DNA of 64,000 bases, taken from Streptomyces sp. 11x1. GTDB taxonomy: Bacteria > Actinomycetota > Actinomycetes > Streptomycetales > Streptomycetaceae. Position 1 is the stretch's first letter. Each line of letters opens with the position of its first letter. The stretch spans positions 434,001 through 498,000 of the forward strand of contig NZ_CP122458.1 in assembly GCF_032598905.1 (NCBI RefSeq), in the 5' to 3' direction. A model generated the notes under the pieces. It was not told the DNA's origin. It saw only the letters and a list, made by a program, of their open reading frames with translations, and searched no databases. The position numbers and the translations under genes were made by a program. Shown piece by piece: positions 33,426-41,983 of this stretch.

Positions 33426-33787
33426 AGGGGGCTTTCCTTCTCCCAGGGCGCACTGGGCAACCTCATCCGAGGCGGTGCGGGTACAGCGGCAGCGCGGACC
33501 TGGCGTGGCCGTGCGAAGAGGGGGTGTTGCGGTGATGGGTGACCGCCTCGGCGGTACCGCGCGACCGCCTTGTGGGGGTAGGGGGCAACGCCACGACCCG
33601 TCCAATCCGATAGGCCCGGTTACGGATCGTTCTCAGTTGAACCAGCCTGTCACACCGGGCAGATGTCCAACAAGGGGCGTCGGGACGAAGCGGAACGGAT
33701 CGCCTCTCGCAGGTGGACCGAGGTACCGCCGTCCGTGGAAGGACCCGCGACGGCGGCCGGGCGCCGTTCCGCCGCCGACGCCGCGAC
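33426..33787. other. Upstream region of the sigma-like gene, no gene seen
   Basis: The frame of the sigma-like protein stays open to about 33605 without a supported start. The rest has no convincing coding pattern or clear dyad. It probably holds the promoter of that gene. Confidence 0.5.
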
Positions 33788-33985
33788 CTACGTGAGTTCC
33801 TTCCGCATCAGCGTGCAGGTCGTCTCGTAGCGGCGCAACGAGCCGTCAGGGGCTTGCTCGATCCACGAGTCCGGCCGGCGGTCGTACGCGACGTAACCCA
33901 GCCTTTCGTACAGCACGCGAGCCCGGGGGTTGCTCTCCTCCACACCGAGCTCAGCCCGCCGCAGACGAGCCGTGCGGTGGCGTCA
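33788..33985 (-). pseudogene. GNAT acetyltransferase C-terminal remnant
   Basis: A stop at 33788 ends the chain RLRRAELGVEESNPRARVLY, ERLGYVAYDRRPDSWIEQAP, DGSLRRYETTCTLMRKELT. This is the last third of a GNAT enzyme (N-P-R-A-x-x-L-Y-E-R-L-G-Y motif). Upstream the frame meets a stop near 33985, and no acetyl-CoA loop is found. Confidence 0.65.
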
Positions 33986-34080
33986 TGGAAGTACCTTCGA
34001 GCGTTTGTGCCCGCGCCAGGGAGCCACCGGACCAGAGCGCGGGCAACCGCAGACCTCCCGTGGGGAGCCGGGAGGTGCGG

Positions 34081-34111
34081 CGGGTCCTGCCGTCAACGAC
34101 GGCAGGACCCG
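34081..34111. terminator. Very strong hairpin, terminator-like
   Basis: CGGGTCCTGCCGTC and its exact inverse form a 14-bp perfect stem with a 3-base AAC loop. A second hairpin, CCTCCCG/CGGGAGG, sits just upstream at 34054-34075. No intact gene ends directly at either side, so they may survive from lost genes. Confidence 0.6.
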
Positions 34112-34273
34112 GCAGAGGGAACCTCACCCGGGGGTGGCTCGGCTCCCGCACCCACACCATGCACCTAAACCGGCCACAGCAACAGTCCACGGCTGAAAAT
34201 CGCCAATACCCGCATCCGGGCAGCCGGAGGACAGGACCGGCTTTCGCGTGGCAGCCGATGCCGATGTCGGACG

Positions 34274-34526
34274 TCAGGCCGGTCCGCGGTCCGCGGTGAG
34301 CTTGCGGGGCGTGTCGGCGAGCAGGGTGCGCAGCCGAGCCGCGGGCAGCGGAACACCCTGGCCGACCGGGGACGGCGTCTGCGGCGGGGTACCGGAGCGG
34401 AGGGCCTCGCCCACCTCGGCCCAGAAGGCCTGCACGGCGCCGGGGTCGGCGGAGTACCGCGGCGTACGGAGGCGCGTACGGGTCGGCCTCCGGCTCGAAA
34501 CGCCGGCTGTCGCGCACCGGCTGCAT
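34274..34526 (-). pseudogene. Unidentified gene remnant with a frameshift
   Basis: From an ATG at 34526 the frame reads QPVRDSRRFEPEADPYAPPY. After a shift near 34460 it continues RYSADPGAVQAFWAEVGEAL, RSGTPPQTPSPVGQGVPLPA and LLADTPRKLTADRGPA to the stop at 34274. Codon bias and composition look like a real protein end; I do not recognise the family. Confidence 0.4.
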
Positions 34527-34739
34527 GGATGTCGGCCTCCTGCGCCACGACGTCACCACCAACAACCCGGTCCTGCCCAGCGGCTCCCTCAGCCAGCCCG
34601 TCCTGACCACCGGCGACAGCCACCAGGGCCACGGACATGGCCACGGACGTCCTCGCCTTCTCGCCGTACTCGTCGACCCCTTTTGCCGAACCGGCAACAG
34701 CGGTTGTCGGTCGGCGAAGCATTGAGCGACCGTAGGCAC

Positions 34740-35420
34740 ATGACCGACAACACCGCAGCAGGACCAGCTCTGTTCGACGCCCCGTCGCCCACCGGCGAAT
34801 ACACCGGCGATCCGGCCGTACGAGCGGAGTGGGACAACCGCTACGCCGACCGGCGGCAACTGTGGAGCGGGCAGCCCAACGGCGCGCTCGTGACCGAGAC
34901 GGCCTCACTCACACCCGGACGCGTCCTGGACGTCGGCTGCGGCGAGGGCGCCGACGCCGTCTGGCTCGCCCGCCGCGGCTGGGACGTCACCGGGCTCGAA
35001 GTCTCGGGCGTGGCACTGGAACGCGCGGCCGGACACGCTCGTGACGCCGGCCTCACCATTGACTGGGTACACGCCGAGCTCACCCGGGCCGCACTCCCGC
35101 CGGCCTCCTTCGACCTCGTCTCGGCACAGTACCCGGCCCTCCTGCGCACCCCCGATGCCGCGGCCGAGCGAGCCCTGCTCGCCGCCGTGGCGCCCGGGGG
35201 TGTACTGCTCCTCGTCCACCACGCCGGCATGGAGACCCGCCGGGCGCACGAGAACGGCTTCGATCCGGCCGACTACGTCTGGCCCTCGATGGTCACCGAA
35301 CTCCTCGACGACGACTGGGAAGTGGAGGTCGACGAGCAGCGGCCCCGCCTGGCACCTGACGGCGGCGCCGGCGCGCACCACACGGACGACCTCGTACTGC
35401 GCGTACGCCGCCTGCGCTGA
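34740..35420 (+). CDS. SAM-dependent methyltransferase
   Basis: A 226-residue enzyme from the ATG at 34740. The N-terminal WDNRYADRRQLWSGQPNGAL and motif I VLDVGCGEGADAVWLARRGW, then VTGLEVSGVALERAAGHARD, resemble thiopurine/tellurite-type (TehB-like) methyltransferases. LLLVHHAGME follows. It stands alone among gene remnants and is probably a detoxification or small-molecule methylase. The substrate is unknown. Confidence 0.87.
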   Translation: MTDNTAAGPALFDAPSPTGEYTGDPAVRAEWDNRYADRRQLWSGQPNGALVTETASLTPGRVLDVGCGEGADAVWLARRGWDVTGLEVSGVALERAAGHARDAGLTIDWVHAELTRAALPPASFDLVSAQYPALLRTPDAAAERALLAAVAPGGVLLLVHHAGMETRRAHENGFDPADYVWPSMVTELLDDDWEVEVDEQRPRLAPDGGAGAHHTDDLVLRVRRLR

Positions 35421-35539
35421 CACACCGACGTCCCGAGCGAGGGCTTGGCAGCACCGTGATCGCCGTGTTCAATCGCGCCGTTTGTGTTCGGGCGCCCCGG
35501 CCTTCTCTTCCAGGCCCACAAACCGGCGCCCTTGAAAAG

Positions 35540-35660
35540 CCTGAGTAGGGGCACGGCGGTCAGCGTGCTCCAGTAGTGCGGGAAGGTGTCGCCCCGCAGC
35601 CGGTTGGCGCCGAACCAGTAGCCGTCCCAGGTCTGGTGGCCCCCGTCCGCAGCCTCCGCA
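35540..35660 (-). pseudogene. Short remnant resembling a six-hairpin glycosidase
   Basis: The minus strand reads GGHQTWDGYWFGANRLRGDT followed by FPHYWSTLTAVPLL. This Trp/Tyr-rich phrase is reminiscent of C-terminal parts of Streptomyces six-hairpin glycosidase-like proteins. Only about 36 residues remain, with no start and no catalytic region. The assignment rests on resemblance only. Confidence 0.4.
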
Positions 35661-35678
35661 CGCACCGCCGTGCGAAGA

Positions 35679-36044
35679 CTACTCGTCGAGATATTGGTGT
35701 CTGATGTCGGCCGGTGTGATGAAGAGTTGGCCGCCGCGGACCTGCCATTCGGTCGCCCCCTCGACCTCATGGCTGACCAGGAACAGTCCCTGGACGAGAT
35801 CCCCGTCGGCGTCGGAGGCAGGTATCCGAGCGATCGCCCTGACCTGGTCGCTGAACCAGTCCAGCGCCGAGTCGCGGATGTCCGCGCCGTAGAAGATGTA
35901 GTGGGTCCAGTTCATGTGCCGACGGGGCGCGCCCCATCCGTTGGTGTAGCGGCCGTCGTCGTGCCCGGCGATGACCTCCCGCACGGCGGCGAGTTGTCTC
36001 TCGTCGCACTCCAGCCACCCTCTGATCGACACATAGGCGCCCAT
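35679..36044 (-). CDS. Hypothetical protein, 121 aa
   Basis: Starts MGAYVSIRGWLECDERQLAA at the ATG at 36044. It is a compact acidic alpha/beta protein with many aromatics (NWTHYIFYGADIRDSALDWF, EWQVRGGQLFITPADIRHQY). Size, acidity and stand-alone setting among remnants are compatible with an immunity-type protein, but no toxin is next to it. No family recognised. Confidence 0.65.
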   Translation of the reverse strand: MGAYVSIRGWLECDERQLAAVREVIAGHDDGRYTNGWGAPRRHMNWTHYIFYGADIRDSALDWFSDQVRAIARIPASDADGDLVQGLFLVSHEVEGATEWQVRGGQLFITPADIRHQYLDE

Positions 36045-36074
36045 CGGCCTGCCCCCTCGTCCTCATGTCTGATC

Positions 36075-36314
36075 GTGACCGCGTTCCGCAGTACCGAGCC
36101 GCAGCAGGTCAAGGACTGGCCCTCGGACGCCCAGACCCGCCCGCAGAGGCCCGGCCGACACCGGATACGTCCACGACGGCTTCGCCGAGGCCCTCCAGTC
36201 GATCTGGCCGGACGTGAAGAATACCCACGCCGGCCCGCTGGCACCGGCCGGATACGGGATCCGCGACCACTTCACGGACAGTTACCTGGCCGCACTGGAG
36301 AAGAACCTCATCTG
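36075..36314 (+). pseudogene. Lipase (class 3)-like alpha/beta-hydrolase remnant
   Basis: From the GTG at 36075 the frame reads TAFRSTEPQQVKDWPSDAQT. After a frame change it reads TGYVHDGFAEALQSIWPDVK, then jumps to GYGIRDHFTDSYLAALEKNL and the stop at 36312-36314. The first two parts match the lid-proximal region of class 3 lipases (FRGTxxxxxxDWxxD, GxVHxGF); the catalytic Ser region is gone. A frameshift and an internal deletion are both needed to explain it. Confidence 0.6.
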
Positions 36315-36407
36315 AGCCCTGAGCCCTGAGCTGGTCCGACGGCATTTTTGCCCAGCTCAACGGCCTGTTGCAGGAGTTGATGCGGCAGCAGGGCCCGGAA
36401 CACGAAG

Positions 36408-36448
36408 CCGTCGGGGCAGGGTGACCGCATGGGTCCCTGCCCCGACGG
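36408..36448. terminator. Terminator of the LPMO gene
   Basis: A 14-bp perfect inverted repeat, CCGTCGGGGCAGGG / CCCTGCCCCGACGG with a 13-base loop, 70 bases past the stop of the minus-strand LPMO gene. Confidence 0.75.
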
Positions 36449-36518
36449 GGCTCGGTCTGCCGGGCGGCGGGTTACCGGCGCCCGGCAGAAGCCGGTGCCG
36501 CGTGCGGTGCTGTGCGGC

Positions 36519-37193
36519 TCAGCCGAAGTTCACGTCGCTGCACCACATGTAGGCCTGGTCGAGGTGCGAGGCCTGCCAGATCACGAACACGATGTGGTGT
36601 CCGGTGTAGCCGGAGGTCCGGACGGGGAACGTGATGTTCTGCGCCGGGGCGAAGCGGCCGGTCTGCGTGATGAAGTCGAGGTTGCCCCAGCCCAGGGTCT
36701 GGGTCTTGGGATTGAAGCCCTGCTTGCTCACGTAGACCTTGAAGTAGTCGGCACCGTGGGACGCCTGGTCGTACAGCTGGACCGAGAAGTTGTTGCCGAT
36801 GGTGGTGGTCTTCCACGATCCGGGCCTGTCCAGGCTGGCGTTCCTCGAGAGGTTGTTGCTGCAGAGCGTCCCGTCGGGGGTCCGTGCCTGGAACTGGCCT
36901 CCGAGGCCGTCGCGGAGCGCGCTCATCCAGTTCCACATGGTGTCGGAGTTGGCCTGGAAGGCCTGCCAACACATGGGGTCCTGGGTCTGCATGGCCGGGT
37001 TCGTGTGGTTGTTGCCCCATGTCTTCCAGCACTGGTACGCGCGGGTGGCCGGGCCGACGACGGTGCCGTGAGCCTGGGCGGGGGTCGACCAGGCGAGGGC
37101 GCCGACGGTCACGGCGAACAACATGACGAGCGCCTGGAGAGACCGGCGAAGGGACGCCTGCGAACGCCCGGTTAACGGACTCTTGTTGCGCAT
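36519..37193 (-). CDS. Secreted lytic polysaccharide monooxygenase, AA10 family
   Basis: A 224-residue protein from the ATG at 37193. The signal peptide ends TPAQA, leaving the copper-binding His at residue 42 as the mature N-terminus (HGTVVGPATRAYQCW). The second copper-brace His lies in QASHGADYFKVYVSKQGFNP, and the end is GYTGHHIVFVIWQASHLDQA and CSDVNFG. AA10 enzymes oxidatively cut chitin or cellulose. There is no carbohydrate-binding module. A CebR-type box in the promoter points to induction by cello-oligosaccharides, hence cellulose. Confidence 0.93.
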   Translation of the reverse strand: MRNKSPLTGRSQASLRRSLQALVMLFAVTVGALAWSTPAQAHGTVVGPATRAYQCWKTWGNNHTNPAMQTQDPMCWQAFQANSDTMWNWMSALRDGLGGQFQARTPDGTLCSNNLSRNASLDRPGSWKTTTIGNNFSVQLYDQASHGADYFKVYVSKQGFNPKTQTLGWGNLDFITQTGRFAPAQNITFPVRTSGYTGHHIVFVIWQASHLDQAYMWCSDVNFG

Positions 37194-37226
37194 GTGGGGG
37201 GACTCCTTCCAGTTGCAAGGCTGTTA

Positions 37227-37240
37227 TGGGAGCGCTCCCA
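37227..37240. promoter_or_regulatory. CebR-type operator of the LPMO gene
   Basis: The perfect 14-bp palindrome TGGGAGCGCTCCCA lies 34 bases upstream of the LPMO start. This is the known binding sequence of the cellobiose-responsive repressor CebR of Streptomyces. CebR itself is not encoded here. Confidence 0.85.
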
Positions 37241-37465
37241 AAGCTAGGACTTCTGAGTGAGATGTCAATGAAGCAGACAGAGTTGATTACAGGGGCGGGC
37301 CGCGAACAGAGACTCTGCCGTGAGCCGGGGGGCAGGATTGCCCGCGGGACCGGCCCAGGACCCAGGCCAGTCGGCGTGCCGCTGCTGCCCCGGATCTCGT
37401 TCCTCAGCTCGCCGATGCGCAGCGGACCCGGCTCGGGACCTGTCCCTCCGAGCAGGGCCCGACGC

Positions 37466-37494
37466 GCTTGCGCGGTCGCGAGTGCCGCGCAAGC
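37466..37494. terminator. Terminator of the trypsin-like protease gene
   Basis: GCTTGCGCGG and CCGCGCAAGC form a 10-bp perfect stem with a 9-base loop, about 50 bases beyond the minus-strand stop at 37543. Confidence 0.65.
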
Positions 37495-37542
37495 ACGTCG
37501 TCCGTCAGCCTCAGGCCGGCTTCCCGGTGGCCCGACCGTGGG

Positions 37543-38535
37543 TCAGGAGGACTGCGCGGTCTGGTAGAGGTTCTGCGCGTCGGTGCCGAAGTACGGCCCG
37601 TACATGCGGTTGGGCAGGAAGTTGTACTTGAAGCTGTTCACCGACGACAGCAGGCCGGTGCCCGTGGCCTCGTTGAACTGGGTGAACCAGGGGCCTCCGC
37701 TGGAGCCGCCGGTCATGTTGCAGTTCATGCCGTGGTCGTTGGAGAGCAGGAAGTCACGGTTGGTGGTGCCGCTGCAGTAGATGAACTTCTCCCCGTCGTA
37801 CGGAGAAGCGGCGGGGAAGCCGAAGGCGTACATCGCCCGGTTGTAGCCGGTGTTGAAGGCCAGCCCCTGTCCGCCGACAACGTCCGTCAGCAGCTTCCCG
37901 TCCAGCGGGGCGACGACGGCCGCGCCGATGTCGTAGTTGATGTCCTCGCTCGCGGTCCACTGCGGGGTGGCCAGCGTCTTCGTCGCACTCCACCTGCCGT
38001 ACGGCGCCTGCCCGTCGTGGTAGCCGGGCACGAAGACCCAGTTGGTGTGCCAGGAGCCCTCCAGCTTCACGCAGTGACCGGCCGTGATGACGGTGCTCTT
38101 GTTGGCGCTGGTGACGGCGTTGCCTGAGCACGAGGCCGTGCGCCCCTGGTAGGCGAAGAACACCCGCCCGGCCGTGGACACCACGGCTCCGCCCCCGCTC
38201 CAGGCACCACCACTGTTGGGGAAGGCCAGCACTCCGACCTCGTTCAGGGTGCCCGGGAGGGTCGGGGTGACCGTCTTCTCCTTGCCCTTGGCAAGGGAGG
38301 GGGCAGGGGCCTTCACCTGGGTCCGATCCACGGCCGGCAGGTCCAACGGCGTTGCCTGACGCATACGTTCGGCGGTCCAGAACGAGGCGGGGTCGGCCGT
38401 GGCCGTGGCCGCCCCGGCCGGCGAAGCGAACACACCGGCGCCGAGCAGCGCGGCGGCACCGAGCAGTGCCGCGAAGACGGGGCGGGACCTGCGCGGGGAC
38501 CGGGAGGGGTGGGACGAGCGGCGTATGTCTCTCAC
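37543..38535 (-). CDS. Secreted trypsin-like serine peptidase
   Basis: A 330-residue protein from the GTG at 38535 (AAGGAG five bases upstream). A basic N-terminus and hydrophobic segment (PVFAALLGAAALLGAGVFAS) ending SPAGA|AT form a signal peptide; an about 70-residue pro-region follows. The catalytic triad is visible: His in STVITAGHC, Asp in EDINYDIGAAVV, and Ser in MTGGSSGGPW. Cysteines flank the His and Ser loops. Probably an extracellular endopeptidase; no operon partner. Confidence 0.92.
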   Translation of the reverse strand: MRDIRRSSHPSRSPRRSRPVFAALLGAAALLGAGVFASPAGAATATADPASFWTAERMRQATPLDLPAVDRTQVKAPAPSLAKGKEKTVTPTLPGTLNEVGVLAFPNSGGAWSGGGAVVSTAGRVFFAYQGRTASCSGNAVTSANKSTVITAGHCVKLEGSWHTNWVFVPGYHDGQAPYGRWSATKTLATPQWTASEDINYDIGAAVVAPLDGKLLTDVVGGQGLAFNTGYNRAMYAFGFPAASPYDGEKFIYCSGTTNRDFLLSNDHGMNCNMTGGSSGGPWFTQFNEATGTGLLSSVNSFKYNFLPNRMYGPYFGTDAQNLYQTAQSS

Positions 38536-38809
38536 GCGTACTCCTTGTGCGGTGGGGGACGAGGACGAACTCGCGCAACGCAGAGTGCCATTCCACCCGC
38601 AGATTGGACAGGTACACGTCACAATGGGGCGCAAAATCAACCCCTGGACCGGTTCGGAGGAGAGTCCCGCCCTGGCGGACCGCTTTTGACCACTCCTTGA
38701 ACATCTCCGCGTTCCCGTGCGTACCTCTCGCTGCGTGCCGTGGCAGCCGCAACAGGTGTCTGCTCCTACCGACCTGGAGGAATCACTCTCTACCCGACCG
38801 GGAGAACAC

Positions 38810-39508
38810 ATGCATGCGAACCGACGCGCGGTGTCCACGCGTACGTCGAGGCGGACCGTCACGATCACCGCGGCCGTGTGCGCCGTGATAGCCGGGGCCG
38901 TCATCGCGATCAGGGCGGGCAGTGACGAAGCCTCGGCCAACCCGACGATCGCGGGCCAACCAGCACGCCGACGGCCATGTCACCACCGGAGGCGCCGGAC
39001 CGGCGGCGACCGGCCAGAGTGGCGCCGACCTGACCGTGACCGAAGTGGACCGCGAGTTCCTCGTGAAGGTACGCCAGGCCGGCCTCTGGGAGATCCCGGC
39101 CGGACGGCTCGCCCAGACCAACGCCTCCAACGAGGCCGTCAAGCGAGCCGGGACCACCTGATCGACGGGCACAGCAAACTGGACCAACTCGTGCGCGAGG
39201 ACGCCGAGATCCTCGGCGTGGACATCCCCAACGACGCCGCCGAGGAACAGCAGCAGTGGGTCCGGGATCTGGAGAACGCGCAGGGCGAGGAGTTCGACAA
39301 GCTCTTCGCCAACGTCCTGCGGGCCTCCCACGGCAAGATCTTCGCCACGATCGGTGAGGTCCGGGCCGCCACCCAGAACGACCTCATCCGCCGCCACGCC
39401 CGTCAGGCAAACCAAACTGTCCTGGACCACATGGAAGTCCTGGAGGACACCGGACTCGTCGACGCCTCCACCTTCCAGGAGGTCGAGAAGGACGTCACCC
39501 CCAAATAG
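38810..39508 (+). CDS. DUF4142 protein with compensating frameshifts
   Basis: A 232-codon frame from the ATG at 38810. Residues 1-46 are a signal-anchor region (TVTITAAVCAVIAGAVIAIR). Residues 112-232 are the C-terminal part of a DUF4142 helical domain (HSKLDQLVREDAEILGVDIP, EEFDKLFANVLRASHGKIFA). Between them this frame is arginine-rich nonsense, whereas the frame at about 38945-39155 carries the missing domain start (DLTVTEVDREFLVKVRQAGL, WEIPAGRLAQTNASNEAVKR). Two opposite single-base shifts would restore one protein. Either assembly errors or a decayed gene. Confidence 0.7.
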   Translation: MHANRRAVSTRTSRRTVTITAAVCAVIAGAVIAIRAGSDEASANPTIAGQPARRRPCHHRRRRTGGDRPEWRRPDRDRSGPRVPREGTPGRPLGDPGRTARPDQRLQRGRQASRDHLIDGHSKLDQLVREDAEILGVDIPNDAAEEQQQWVRDLENAQGEEFDKLFANVLRASHGKIFATIGEVRAATQNDLIRRHARQANQTVLDHMEVLEDTGLVDASTFQEVEKDVTPK

Positions 39509-39710
39509 AGGACACGACGGCCGACCGTGCCGGTGCCGGTGTCGGTGTCGGGCAAGCAGCCGATCGGGGGGCAATACGACGCGTGTCCCCCCGTACGGCC
39601 TCCGCGCGTGCGCCCCGCCCGCCCCATAGCCTCCTCGCCGCCCCTTCCTCAAGACGGAGGGACGCTATTCGGACGGGGAGGACCGGCCGCTCGGTGGCTA
39701 TCTGACAGCC

Positions 39711-40142
39711 ATGGCCGGCTTCGGGGTGTACGCGGCCACCTGGATCACTGCGGTACGGCGCCGGGGTCGTCCGGTGCCCGAACGCCCCGACCCCTGGGAC
39801 ATCGTCCTCACATCGGTGGCCACGTTCCGGCTCAGCCGGCTGTTGAGCAAGGCGGCGGTCACCAGTCCGCTGCGGGCGCCCTTCACCAGGTACGTCGGCC
39901 CGCTGGGTCCGGCCGAGCTGCACGAGGAGGCGCGGCCGGAGGACGGCAGGGACACCGTCGGCGAGCTGGTGACCTGCCCCTTCTGCATGAGTGTCTGGGT
40001 GGCGTCGACCCTGACGGCGAGCCGGCTGCTCTGGCCGCGCGGCACGCGCACCGCCATGGGCACCCTCGCCTCTCTGGCCGGAGCCGACGCCCTGCAACTC
40101 TCGTACGGCGCGCTCATGGACTGGGCCCGTGGGAGCGGCTGA
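39711..40142 (+). CDS. DUF1360 membrane protein, start uncertain
   Basis: A 143-residue frame from the ATG at 39711. It has the DUF1360 pattern: DIVLTSVATFRLSRLLSKAA, SPLRAPFTRYVGP, GELVTCPFCMSVWVASTLTA and SLAGADALQLSYGALMD, with two or three membrane helices. The homology begins upstream of this ATG in the same frame (DGEDRPLGGYLTAMAGFG), where no start codon is available. The true N-terminus is therefore probably lost to an upstream indel. Function unknown. Confidence 0.75.
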   Translation: MAGFGVYAATWITAVRRRGRPVPERPDPWDIVLTSVATFRLSRLLSKAAVTSPLRAPFTRYVGPLGPAELHEEARPEDGRDTVGELVTCPFCMSVWVASTLTASRLLWPRGTRTAMGTLASLAGADALQLSYGALMDWARGSG

Positions 40143-40159
40143 TTCCCGGACGCCGAGGG

Positions 40160-40530
40160 TAGTCCTCGCGGGCACGGGGAAGCACGGTCCGTACGGTCAA
40201 GTACGGCGAAGGCCCGCCAGGACCGGTGGGGTGCTTCTGCGCGTCGGCGCACGGCAGCGGCAGATGCCGGGCGATCCGGCTCTCACCACTGCTGCTGAGG
40301 AGCAGGTCGAGAAGGTGGTCGGTGCCGTCGGCGTCCTCGACCCGAACGGCCAGTTCGAGGCCGTCCGGCAGCCGCCTGGGCAGGCCGGCCGCGCGTGAGA
40401 GGCGCACCTAGGCAGAGTTTCGGCCGCGCAGGTCAGCCCGTCGGGATGGAAGGCCGGGGCGTGGCGGCGCCGGGCGAGCAAGCGGAAGGCAGCTGCCACC
40501 GCCGGGACCCGGTCCCGATCCGATCCCGTC
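40160..40530 (-). pseudogene. Remnant of a catalase-fold/phosphodiesterase-annotated protein
   Basis: Two minus-strand frames hold the two ends of one family. One has VPAVAAAFRLLARRRHAPAF and HPDGLTCAAE. The other has LSRAAGLPRRLPDGLELAVR, VEDADGTDHLLDLLLSSSGE and ARHLPLPCADA. The part between them (about 30 residues) and the rest of the protein are missing. Similar Streptomyces proteins carry a catalase-like or phosphodiesterase label; I trust the family resemblance more than the label. Confidence 0.5.
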
Positions 40531-40564
40531 CGCGTCACGGACAGGTCCGCCCGGACTACCCGGA

Positions 40565-40759
40565 CTACCCGGATGTCGACGCCTCGCTGTCTTCCGCGCC
40601 GTCCTCGCCGTTGTCGGCGGCGTCCTCGTGCTCCAGGTCGTCGCCCTCGGCCTGCGAGGGTGTGGTGCGGGGAACCTCACGACGGCTGGACGCGCCCGGT
40701 CCGCCGTCCCCCGAGGACTCAGGGCGGCGTTCGCCCTGCCTGCGACGGTGTCTGCTCAC
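40565..40759 (-). CDS. Small acidic hydrophilic protein, 64 aa
   Basis: GTG at 40759 (AAGGAG 11 bases upstream); the protein reads SRHRRRQGERRPESSGDGGP and ends EDGAEDSEASTSG. A basic N-terminus and acidic C-terminus suggest a disordered protein. An overlapping ATG four bases upstream has better spacing but encodes only 15 residues in another frame, so a frameshift at the start is possible. No family recognised. Confidence 0.45.
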   Translation of the reverse strand: MSRHRRRQGERRPESSGDGGPGASSRREVPRTTPSQAEGDDLEHEDAADNGEDGAEDSEASTSG

Positions 40760-40999
40760 TCATGGGAGTTCTCCTTCGGTTGCCGGGGTCTGCTACGGAC
40801 GAGCCGTGCCGGGAGTGCCTCGTCGAAGCAGGAGCCCTGCCCGGCCGGCACCCGGTTCCCCACAGGGCGGTGGCCCAGGCGGCGGCGACGGCCTCGGCAG
40901 CCTCGCGGAGCTCCTGGCTGTCGAGTGTGCTGCCTCCCTCCGTGACGAGATCGGGTACCCAGGCTCGGAGGATTCCCACTCCCTGCCAGGGCACCACAC
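40719..40999 (-). pseudogene. C-terminal fragment of a conserved Streptomyces hypothetical protein
   Basis: From about 40999 the minus strand reads VPWQGVGILRAWVPDLVTEG, GSTLDSQELREAAEAVAAAW and ATALWGTGCRPG. I recall this as the C-terminal part of a short conserved protein of the genus. The N-terminal half is absent because the terminator of the TPR gene lies directly upstream. The tail runs on into the start of the next small frame. No function known. Confidence 0.45.
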
Positions 41000-41004
41000 A
41001 GGTG

Positions 41005-41042
41005 AGGGGCGGACACCGGTCGTCTGGTGCCCGCCCCTCAGT
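41005..41042. terminator. Terminator of the TPR gene
   Basis: TGAGGGGCGG and CCGCCCCTCA form a 10-bp perfect stem, extended by CACC/GGTG after one mismatch, located just past the minus-strand stop at 41060. Confidence 0.75.
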
Positions 41043-41059
41043 CGTCACTCCCGCGCCGC

Positions 41060-41491
41060 TCACTCCCCGTCGGGGAACTCGCCCGCGAACGCGCCGGCCA
41101 GCCGCAGCCAGGGCTCCGCCTCGCCCCGGCGTCCCTGGCGCTGCAGGGTGCGGCCGAGCATCAGGTGGGCGTAGTGCTCCACCGGATCGCGCTCGACAAT
41201 CACCCGCAACTGGTCCTCCGCCCGCCGCAGTTGCGCGGAGTGGTAGTAGGCGCGGGCCAGCAGCAGACGGGGGCCGGTCTGCTCCGGAGCCTCCTCGACC
41301 ACGTCGACGAGCAGTTTCGCGGAGCCGATGTAATCGCGCGCGTCGAACAGCAGTTGGGCCCGCTCCCACCGCTCGGCCGTGGTCTCCTCGTGCGGCACTC
41401 CGACGCCGTTGTCGAACAGGTGCAGCGCACTGGCCCAACGGTCGGGCGCCACCCCGCCGGTGGCCGGGTAGGTGTTGAACTCGTCGGTCAT
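41060..41491 (-). CDS. Tetratricopeptide-repeat protein
   Basis: A 143-residue protein from the ATG at 41491. After a short N-terminal segment, three helix-pair repeats are visible: AERWERAQLLFDARDYIGSA, GPRLLLARAYYHSAQLRRAE, and EHYAHLMLGRTLQRQGRRGE followed by AEPWLRLAGAF. Probably a cytoplasmic scaffold protein. Length and pattern match a small TPR family common in Streptomyces. Confidence 0.85.
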   Translation of the reverse strand: MTDEFNTYPATGGVAPDRWASALHLFDNGVGVPHEETTAERWERAQLLFDARDYIGSAKLLVDVVEEAPEQTGPRLLLARAYYHSAQLRRAEDQLRVIVERDPVEHYAHLMLGRTLQRQGRRGEAEPWLRLAGAFAGEFPDGE

Positions 41492-41983
41492 GGTTCCCTT
41501 CCTCCTTCTCCCGGACACTTCTCCATACGGTCCGGAGCGCGGCCGACCGATGCTCGAACGGGCACGAGGGACGCGTCGTGACCGCCGGCGAGTGCCGGGG
41601 ACGCCCTTGCAGCAAGCCCTCACGCCTGGTTATTCCGCTCACTTCTCCAGCTGCTCGATCACACGGCAGGACACGCGGGCGAGCGTCTGGAGCTCGTCCG
41701 GGGTCAGTCGACAGGGCCGTAGTGACCGGCGAAGCACCAACCCCCAGAGAGCTGTTTTGCACTGCGAAAGAGGATCAGATGGTCGTGGTCTGTCACTGTG
41801 GGTAATTGCTACTAGGACCTCCCCGACCGCCTGGCCAGAGGGCGGTGGCGAGGCGATGACGCCGTAACGGTCTGGACAGCGGCGTCGAATGTGTTATTCA
41901 TGGCTCCCACCTTCGCCATTGGCGCGACTCGGCGACAGCGGCAGCACTGTCACCTGGCATCGGATTCGGGCCACATGGTGCGC
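41492..41983. other. Gene-poor stretch
   Basis: No full gene. A 22-residue minus-strand end at about 41639-41710 (LTPDELQTLARVSCRVIEQL then EK and stop) looks like the last helix of a MarR-type regulator and is probably debris. The rest, around 41770-41960, shows no clear signal. Confidence 0.4.

Noticed and set aside
36519..37193. Calling the LPMO a chitin-binding protein
   Set aside because: Single-domain AA10 proteins were once named so, but the N-terminal mature His, copper-brace residues and CebR box support an oxidative, probably cellulose-active enzyme.
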